64,000 bases of DNA, taken from positions 124,001 through 188,000 of the forward strand of contig NC_017964.1 in the NCBI RefSeq assembly GCF_000219915.2, given 5' to 3'. Below the pieces are notes generated by a model, which did no database searches, was not told the origin of the DNA, and saw nothing but the letters and a program-made list of their open reading frames with translations. Both the position numbers and the translations under genes were made by a program. Below are positions 58,301-64,000 of the stretch, piece by piece. Within the stretch, counting starts at the first letter, position 1. Each line of letters starts with the position of its first letter. The stretch is from Advenella kashmirensis WT001 (lineage in GTDB: Bacteria; Pseudomonadota; Gammaproteobacteria; Burkholderiales; Burkholderiaceae_B).

Positions 58301-59173
58301 ATGGAGTTGCTACCGCAATATATTGCTAACGGGCTGGTTATTGGCTCATTTTACGCGTTATCTGCATTGGGTCTGACATTGATTCTGGGCTTGATGCGTG
58401 TCGTTAACTTTGCTCATGGCGAGCTGTACATGGTTGGCGGCGTCATGGGATGGTGGGCCACCACGCGCCTGGGTCTGGATTTTTTCTCAGGCCTGTTGCT
58501 GGTCGCCGTGGTGCTGGGTGTTTTCGGTTGGCTGATCGATCGATTTTTGATTGAGCGAATACGGGATCAGGGTGAAGAGCCCGGAATTCTGCTGACAATC
58601 GGCCTGTCTATTTTTCTGGCCAATACTGCCTTGCTTCTGGTGGGTACCGCACCGCTGAAAATAGAATCGCCGTTGGCTGGGGGACCACTCTTTCTTGGTC
58701 CGATCGTGTTGACCAAGGCGCGTCTGTTCGCTGTTGCAGTCAGCATCGCCTTGATGATTATCACGTATCTGGTTATTCAGAAAACCCGCCTGGGTCGTGC
58801 GATGCGGGCCACGTTTCAGGATCCTATGGCTGCAAAGCTGGTCGGGATCCGGACCGCAAATATCTACGCGGGTACATTCGCGATGGGAACAGTGATTGCA
58901 TCCATGGCGGGCATGCTGCTTGGGTCCATTTACTCTACGCAGGTATCCATTGGCGGGCTGGTAAGCATGAAGGCCTTTGTGGTCGTTATTCTTGGTGGTA
59001 TGGGTAGCTTTGCCGGCGCTATCGTGGGCGGCTTGCTGCTGGGCCTGGCAGAAGCATTGTGGGGCGGCTATGTTGCTACAGGGTGGGTGGATATTATCGG
59101 TTTCATATTGGTGATTTTGACTCTGTTGTTTCGCCCTTATGGATTATTTGTTAAACGTGCGGAGAGAGCATGA
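58301..59173 (+). CDS. Branched-chain-type ABC transporter permease (LivH family)
   Basis: The product is 290 residues with eight hydrophobic segments. LivH motifs include LGLTLILGLMRVVNFAHGELYMVGG near residue 25, EEPGILLTIGLSIFLANTALLL, and the loop GRAMRATFQDPMAAKLVGIRTANIYAGTFAMGT. ATG 58301 follows AAGGAAATC. It pairs with the LivM-type permease, whose start overlaps its stop. It imports the ligand delivered by the binding protein. Confidence 0.92.
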   Translation: MELLPQYIANGLVIGSFYALSALGLTLILGLMRVVNFAHGELYMVGGVMGWWATTRLGLDFFSGLLLVAVVLGVFGWLIDRFLIERIRDQGEEPGILLTIGLSIFLANTALLLVGTAPLKIESPLAGGPLFLGPIVLTKARLFAVAVSIALMIITYLVIQKTRLGRAMRATFQDPMAAKLVGIRTANIYAGTFAMGTVIASMAGMLLGSIYSTQVSIGGLVSMKAFVVVILGGMGSFAGAIVGGLLLGLAEALWGGYVATGWVDIIGFILVILTLLFRPYGLFVKRAERA

Positions 59174-60165
59174 AGATTCAACGCAATTGCCTGACGGCAT
59201 TCATGCTGCTGGCAGCGGTACTGCCATTTGTTGTAAGCGACCAGTACATTCTGCATGTGGCCATTATTGTGATGTTCTATGCTGTATTGGCGACAAGCCT
59301 GAACCTTGTGGTTGGTTATGTTGGCGAGTTTTCCCTGGGGCATACAGCATTTCTGGGAACTGGTGCCTATGCGGCAGCACTGCTCTCGTCTCAGGCCGGC
59401 TGGCCAATGTGGGCTACGATCCCGGCAGCAGGGTTGTGCGCCGCCGTCATGGGGACAATTATCGGCGCCATCACGTTGCGATTGCACGGGCCGTTTTTCG
59501 TCATCATTACCCTGTCGTTTTCGGAAGTATTGCGGCTGGTTGCCAATAACTGGGTCGCAGTAACAAAGGGGCCGATGGGCATTGCCGGGGTGCCACAGCC
59601 CGCTTTTCTGGCGCAGGTGGACAGTCTGGCCGGCAAACATTTTTATTACGCCATTGCATGGCTGCTGCTGGCACTTGCCTTGTACCTGGCATACCGTTTT
59701 GTGAATTCCAACGCAGGACGCGCTGCAGTGGCCATTCGGGAAAACAGGTATGTTGCGCAGTCTGTTGGCATTCGTCCGCTGAACTATTCCATGATGGCGC
59801 TGGTACTGGGGGCATTTCTTAGTGGTACCGCGGGCGGCTTTTATGCACATTACATTTCATTTGTAGGACCGGAGATGTTCCGATTTGCATTCATGGTGAC
59901 CATGATCACGATGGTGCTTATCGGGGGCAAGGGTACGCTGATCGGACCTTTGGTGGGGGCACTGCTGGTCACCTTTCTTGAAGAATATCTCAGAGAAGCA
60001 CAGGAACTGCGATTATCACTGTTCGGCCTGATCGTTATTGCGATTGTGCTATTCATGCCTAATGGAATCATGGGGTTTGTGACGCGGCACCGTGAAAAGC
60101 GGGAGCAGAACCATGTGAGTCCGGTGGCCCTGTCTGTAAACAGCACGAAAAGGAGATCGGCATGA
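59170..60165 (+). CDS. Branched-chain-type ABC transporter permease (LivM family)
   Basis: The product is 331 residues with about nine hydrophobic segments. The motif LATSLNLVVGYVGEFSLGHTAFLGTGAYAAALL near residue 40 is diagnostic, and AVAIRENRYVAQSVGIRPLNYSMMALVLGAFLSGTAGGFYAHYI and MITMVLIGGKGTLIGPLVGALLV follow. It overlaps LivH (ATGA) and LivG. The C-terminal tail (about 25 residues, basic) is cytoplasmic. Confidence 0.92.
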   Translation: MKIQRNCLTAFMLLAAVLPFVVSDQYILHVAIIVMFYAVLATSLNLVVGYVGEFSLGHTAFLGTGAYAAALLSSQAGWPMWATIPAAGLCAAVMGTIIGAITLRLHGPFFVIITLSFSEVLRLVANNWVAVTKGPMGIAGVPQPAFLAQVDSLAGKHFYYAIAWLLLALALYLAYRFVNSNAGRAAVAIRENRYVAQSVGIRPLNYSMMALVLGAFLSGTAGGFYAHYISFVGPEMFRFAFMVTMITMVLIGGKGTLIGPLVGALLVTFLEEYLREAQELRLSLFGLIVIAIVLFMPNGIMGFVTRHREKREQNHVSPVALSVNSTKRRSA

Positions 60166-60971
60166 TGAGAACGCATGCGCAAGACAGGCAGCCCAGCGGC
60201 GTATTGCAGGTCAATGGGTTGTGCAAGTCCTTCGGTGGGATCCATGCAGTCAAGGACATCAGCTTTAACGTGAATCGCGGAGAAATTGTCGGCCTGATCG
60301 GACCCAATGGCGCTGGCAAAACAACCTGCTTTAACCTGATCACGGGTTTTTATGCGCCCACTTCCGGGACGGTCCATTTCGATGAACAGGAGGTAACGGG
60401 CGAAAAACCGTACAGCATGGCGCGGCGCGGCATTGTACGCAGCTTTCAGAAAACCAATATTCTGAAATCGCTTTCGGTGTTTGAGAATGTGTTGACCGGC
60501 CATTATATTGAAGCGCGCCAGCCGGTCTGGAAAACGTTTTTTCCTACCGCAAAAGTGCGGCAAACGGAAGCGGCGATCCGCGACAGCGCGGCACGCATCG
60601 TCAATACGATTGGTTTGTCGCGGCATATGAATGTGCCTGCAGCCCAATTGTCCTGCGGCGAACTACGCTTACTGGAAGTGGCGCTGGCATTGGCTGCAAA
60701 GCCCAGGATTCTGATGCTGGATGAGCCGGCGGCAGGTCTCAATAGCCATGAGGCCCGGGAGTTCGGCAATGTGCTAAGAAAACTGATTGGCGATCTGGTT
60801 GAATCTATTTTGATCGTCGAACACAACATGGGGCTGGTCATGAGCGTATCCGATCGTGTGGTTGTGATGCATTTCGGACAGAAGCTGGCCGAGGGAACAC
60901 CAGAGCAGGTGCAGAGAAACTCGAAAGTTGTGGAAGCCTATCTGGGTGCAAACGCAAAGGAACATTCATGA
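60162..60971 (+). CDS. Branched-chain-type ABC transporter ATP-binding protein (LivG family)
   Basis: The product is 269 residues. Walker A IGPNGAGKTTCFNLITGFY is near residue 46, the signature region LSCGELRLLEVALALA replaces the usual LSGGQ (the second position is Cys), Walker B is ILMLDEPAAGL and the switch His is in VEHNM. The LivG-specific VRSFQKTNILKSLSVFENVLTG is present. The Cys in the signature is a mild oddity seen in some LivG proteins (LSYGEQ is common). Ends overlap both neighbours. Confidence 0.92.
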   Translation: MMRTHAQDRQPSGVLQVNGLCKSFGGIHAVKDISFNVNRGEIVGLIGPNGAGKTTCFNLITGFYAPTSGTVHFDEQEVTGEKPYSMARRGIVRSFQKTNILKSLSVFENVLTGHYIEARQPVWKTFFPTAKVRQTEAAIRDSAARIVNTIGLSRHMNVPAAQLSCGELRLLEVALALAAKPRILMLDEPAAGLNSHEAREFGNVLRKLIGDLVESILIVEHNMGLVMSVSDRVVVMHFGQKLAEGTPEQVQRNSKVVEAYLGANAKEHS

Positions 60972-61733
60972 ATGCAATAGTGTTGCCACAGCCTGATGAT
61001 CTGGCCAGTAACCGTACACCGACAACCCCGATGCTTGAGATCCGGAACTTGCACGTCAGCTATGGAAAGACCCAGGCACTGCATGGGGTTGATCTGATGG
61101 TTCAGCAGGGAGAGGTCATTGCCCTGATCGGTGCTAACGGTGCCGGAAAAAGCACAACGTTGCGGACCATTTCCGGCCTGCTCAAGCCGACGCAGGGGCA
61201 GATTATTTATCAGGGAAATAATATTGCAGGTGTTTCCGCAGATCGCATCGTTGCCCAGGGCATTGCCCAGTCACCAGAGGAACGTCATATCTGGCCGACC
61301 ATGACTGTATATGAAAACCTGACTTTGGGTGCCTATCTATGTAAAAAAGATGCCGAAGTGGAGCGGCGGGTTGCGCTCGTGTATGACCGCTTTTCCCGCC
61401 TTAAGGAAAGGCATCGCCAACTGGCAGGCACGCTCAGCGGTGGAGAGCAGCAGATGCTGGCAATCGGCCGTGCGTTGATGTCCGAACCCTCGCTGTTGTT
61501 GCTGGATGAACCAGTTTGGGCTGAGTCCGCGCATGGCCGAGGAGGTCTTTGAGTTTGTCCGGGAAATCAACTCGCATGGGGTGACCGTTGTTCTGGTTGA
61601 GCAGAATGTTTATAACGCGCTGTCGGTCTCTACGCGCGCTTATGTATACGAAACCGGCAAAGTGGTTGCAGAACGGGAAGCGGCTGGCTTGCTGGACGAT
61701 CCTGAGCTGCTGAGCGCATACCTGGGCGGCTGA
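60968..61733 (+). CDS. Branched-chain-type ABC transporter ATP-binding protein (LivF family) (apparent frameshift)
   Basis: The product is 255 residues after repair. Walker A GANGAGKST, signature LSGGEQQMLAIGRALM and Walker B LLLLDEPS precede the break. The break lies at about 61510-61520, directly after the Walker B motif. Restoring one C and one G gives DEPSLGLSPRMAEEVFEFVREIN, the family sequence. As written it would lose the switch region. An N-terminal extension of about 20 residues precedes the domain. It is the last gene of the transporter operon, 105 bases before the monooxygenase. Confidence 0.88.
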
Positions 61734-61765
61734 CCAGGCTGGCAAGCGGCGGGTAGTGTCGCTTT

Positions 61766-61796
61766 TTAATTAATTAATTAGTTATTTAATAAATAA
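61766..61796. promoter_or_regulatory. AT-rich repeat region upstream of the monooxygenase
   Basis: Repeated TTAATTAA-type units run into GTTATTTAATAAATAA, 43 bases before the coding start. It resembles the AT-rich inverted repeat at 57028-57058, sharing TTATTTAA and AATTAATT. It may be a shared regulator site, which is inference only. Confidence 0.4.
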
Positions 61797-61838
61797 TATA
61801 TGCTCATTGCATATGTTGTTGGAACTGGAGTGGAATGT

Positions 61839-63067
61839 ATGTCGAAAACTTTGAAAGTAGGAATCATCGGAGGCGGTATTGGTGGTGCGGCACTGGCGCG
61901 CGCTTTGCAGCTGCACGGTATAAAGGCATGCGTTTTTGAGCGTGCGCCTGCCTTTGGTGAAATTGGCGCCGGCGTGCAGATGACGCCTAACGCAGTCAAA
62001 GTACTCAGAGCGCTGGGATTGCAGACGGATCTGGACCGGATCGGATTTTTGCCCAAGGCCATGGTGGTCGCAATTGGGATGATGCACGTGAGCTGTTCCG
62101 TACCCCTTTACAGCAAATGTGCCGTGAAAATTTCGGGGCTGATTTCCATCATGTACATCGTGCGGACTTGCATGCCATTTTGTGCAAGGATATTGCCGCG
62201 GATCATGTCAGATTCAATACCGTCTGCACCGGAGTAACACAGGATGCGCAGTCTGCCACGGCGCACTTTGATGATGGCTCAACTTTCCAGGCTGACATTA
62301 TCGTGGGAGCCGACGGTATCCATTCGGCGGTGCGCGACTCTCTTTGGGGAGCGGATCAGGCCAGTTTTACCGGTCATATGTGCTGGCGTGCCCTGGTGCC
62401 GGTAGAGCAGCACCCATTGCCTTTTGTGAGCCCGGATGCGTCGTTCTGGTTTGGTCCCAAGGCCCATATCGTTACCTACTACGTCAAGGGCGGGGCGGCC
62501 GTCAATATTGTCGCGGTCAATGAAAGTGCAGACTGGGTTGCAGAGTCGTGGACCGAACCGAGCACCCGTGAAGAACTAATGGCCGCCTATGACGGTTGGC
62601 ATCAGAACATTATCGATCTGCTGCAACGTACCGATCCAGATCAGACCTTCAAATGGGGACTCTTTGACAGGGATCCGATGAAGCAATGGGCAAAAGGCCG
62701 CGCAACGCTGCTCGGAGATGCGGCACACCCCATGCTGCCCTTTCTATCACAGGGTGCGGCCATGGCGCTGGAGGATGCCTTCGTGCTGGCAGAGATGATT
62801 GCTCATTTTCCAGCAGACCACGAAGCGGCTCTCAAGTGCTATGAGGCAGAGCGGCTTGCGCGTACCGCCCGCGTCCAACTGGAGGCGCGCGAACGCGGCC
62901 GTACTTACCATCTGTCCACGCCCGAAGAGCAGCGGGCACGCGACGAGGCGCTCAGAAAGCAACAGGCTGAAAACCCCAACGCTGTTGGCATCAAGGCCGA
63001 ATGGGTCTATGAATACGACGCGACCCGTTGCAAAGAGCGCATCGGCACGATGGAAACGGTCGAATAA
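61839..63067 (+). CDS. FAD-dependent aromatic monooxygenase (salicylate/6-hydroxynicotinate hydroxylase type; apparent frameshift)
   Basis: The product is 409 residues after repair, in class A flavin monooxygenases. The N-terminal dinucleotide motif is GIIGGGIGGAALARAL, the DG motif GADGIHSAVR is near residue 168 and the GD motif LLGDAAHPMLPFLSQGAAMALEDA is near 294. The frame breaks near 62065. Adding one G to GGTGGTC gives PKAMVGRNWDDARELFRTPLQQMC. By position before nicD it could act as NicC (6-hydroxynicotinate 3-monooxygenase) or on a related hydroxypyridine acid. The sequence is not an unmistakable NicC (QGACMAIEDA region shared by the class), so no symbol is given. Confidence 0.85.
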
Positions 63068-63189
63068 ACCAGTGGCGACCAGTTTAAATGCGCCGTGACA
63101 GGAGTGGATAGATTCGGGAAGTAGCTACCAACGGCGCTGTCGACGCTGGCCGCCCTTTTTGGTGGCGAAAATATCAGGAAACAAATTCG

Positions 63190-64000
63190 ATGACAAATAC
63201 ATATCTTTATGGCGCACACGTTTGGGCCAATAACATACGTCAGCACTATCTGCGGTTTGGCGGACAGACTGATGGCCGGGCTGAACGTGATCCGGTAATC
63301 GTGATACCGGGTATTACCAGCCCGGTTGAAACCTGGCGCTTTGTTGCAGAGCGCCTGGGGCGCCATTTCGACACTTACGTGCTGGACGCAAGAGGCAGGG
63401 GGCTGAGCCAGGCCAATGATGAGCTCGATTACAGCCTTGATGCAATGGCTGCCGACGTTATTGCCTTTGCGCAGGCGCTGAGTCTGCCTGCGTACTCGAT
63501 CGTCGGGCATTCTATGGGTGGACGTATTGGCATACGCGTGGCGGGACAGCGGCCCGCAGGACTGATGCGCCTGGTGGCCGTGGACCCGTGCCTTGGCCGT
63601 TACCCGGCCAATCTAGCCTGGTATGTGGATTCGATCAGGCAGGCCCAGCGGGGAATGAGCGTTGAACAGATGCGCCAGTACTGCCCGACCTGGACCGAAG
63701 AGCAACTGAGGCTACGCGCACAATGGCTGCACACCTGCAACGAGCGGGCAATCACGACAAGCTTTCATGCATTCCAGACGGATGACATTCATGCCGATGT
63801 GGCTCGGATCAATGTCCCGGTTCTGCTGATGGCCGCCGAACGAGGCGACGTTATTCGTGATACCGAAGTTGAACAATTACGGCAGCTCTTGCCGTCTATG
63901 CAGTACCTGCGGGTCAAAGACGCAGGTCATATGATTCCTTGGGATAACGAAGCCGGGTTTTATCGGGCTTTCGGAGATTTCCTGGGTCATCCTCTGGACC
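63190..64000 (+). CDS. nicD: N-formylmaleamate deformylase (alpha/beta hydrolase), 3' end outside window
   Basis: The first 270 residues are visible, near the full length of NicD. It hydrolyses N-formylmaleamate to maleamate and formate after opening of 2,5-dihydroxypyridine. The N-terminus NNIRQHYLRFGG, the oxyanion-type VIPGITSPVETWRFVAERLG and FDTYVLDARGRGLSQ follow NicD closely. The nucleophile Ser is in IVGHSMGGRIGIR, and the catalytic His is in AGHMIPWDN. YPANLAWYVDSIRQAQRGMS and WLHTC are further NicD-like blocks. ATG 63190 follows AGGAAACAA. The frame is open at the window end (no stop seen). Confidence 0.9.
   Translation, partial: MTNTYLYGAHVWANNIRQHYLRFGGQTDGRAERDPVIVIPGITSPVETWRFVAERLGRHFDTYVLDARGRGLSQANDELDYSLDAMAADVIAFAQALSLPAYSIVGHSMGGRIGIRVAGQRPAGLMRLVAVDPCLGRYPANLAWYVDSIRQAQRGMSVEQMRQYCPTWTEEQLRLRAQWLHTCNERAITTSFHAFQTDDIHADVARINVPVLLMAAERGDVIRDTEVEQLRQLLPSMQYLRVKDAGHMIPWDNEAGFYRAFGDFLGHPLD

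Overview
The window reads as chromosomal DNA of a betaproteobacterium of the Alcaligenaceae type (Bordetella, Alcaligenes, Advenella). Gene content supports this: several Bug/TctC solute-binding proteins, a complete tctCBA operon, TRAP and Liv-type transporters, and pyridine-carboxylate (nic-like) catabolic genes. The genus is inference. No rRNA, tRNA, CRISPR array, insertion sequence or prophage was recognised.

Layout. 0-4.4 kb: end of a nitrate/taurine-type ABC transporter, a MarR and a LysR regulator, maleate isomerase (nicE) and a vapBC toxin-antitoxin pair. 4.4-11 kb: small housekeeping and stress genes (P-loop kinase-like protein, LprI-like protein, AAC(3)-I-like acetyltransferase, DUF1328, CsbD, DUF3008, CinA/PncC, cytochrome b561, DUF2945, uracil-DNA glycosylase family, LysE exporter). 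11-18 kb: sugar-acid locus with a LacI repressor, tandem operators, hydroxyacid dehydrogenase, sugar-acid dehydratase, HpaI-type aldolase and two orphan Bug proteins. 18-19 kb: manganese riboswitch plus TerC-family exporter. 19-29 kb: tricarboxylate module with tctCBA, a GntR regulator, lactonase, Bug protein, aconitase and a signal-less solute-binding-like protein. 29-33 kb: DUF1801, a second manganese riboswitch with a GDT1/TMEM165-type exporter, and a sodium:solute symporter with a small partner. 33-42.3 kb: Fur-type siderophore locus (AraC regulator, TonB receptor, binding protein, permease, ATPase, siderophore-interacting protein, exporter). 42.4-44.6 kb: TetR plus MFS. 44.6-48 kb: an uncharacterised four-gene unit (regulator, beta-propeller, DUF899, membrane protein). 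48-51 kb: C4-dicarboxylate TRAP transporter. 51-64 kb: periplasmic-type molybdenum hydroxylase with Fe-S and triheme cytochrome c subunits, a DHFR-like protein, a Liv-type ABC transporter, a flavin monooxygenase and N-formylmaleamate deformylase (nicD).

How the parts fit. The 51-64 kb genes, with nicE near the left end, look like parts of a route oxidising a pyridine carboxylate to maleate and fumarate. Ring dioxygenase and maleamate amidase are not in the window. The 19-29 kb genes share an identical operator-like motif, ATTGCA-N16-TGCAAT, in two divergent promoter regions, which suggests one GntR regulon for an unknown tricarboxylate or its lactone.

Caveat. At least 28 genes carry apparent frameshifts. 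28 single events are net -1, each repaired by adding one base, usually in a short homopolymer. The three others are net +1 or -2. Every repaired gene reaches the normal family length and stop. I therefore read them as systematic base undercalling rather than decay, and report each as one CDS with its shift point. Coordinates are those of the sequence as given.
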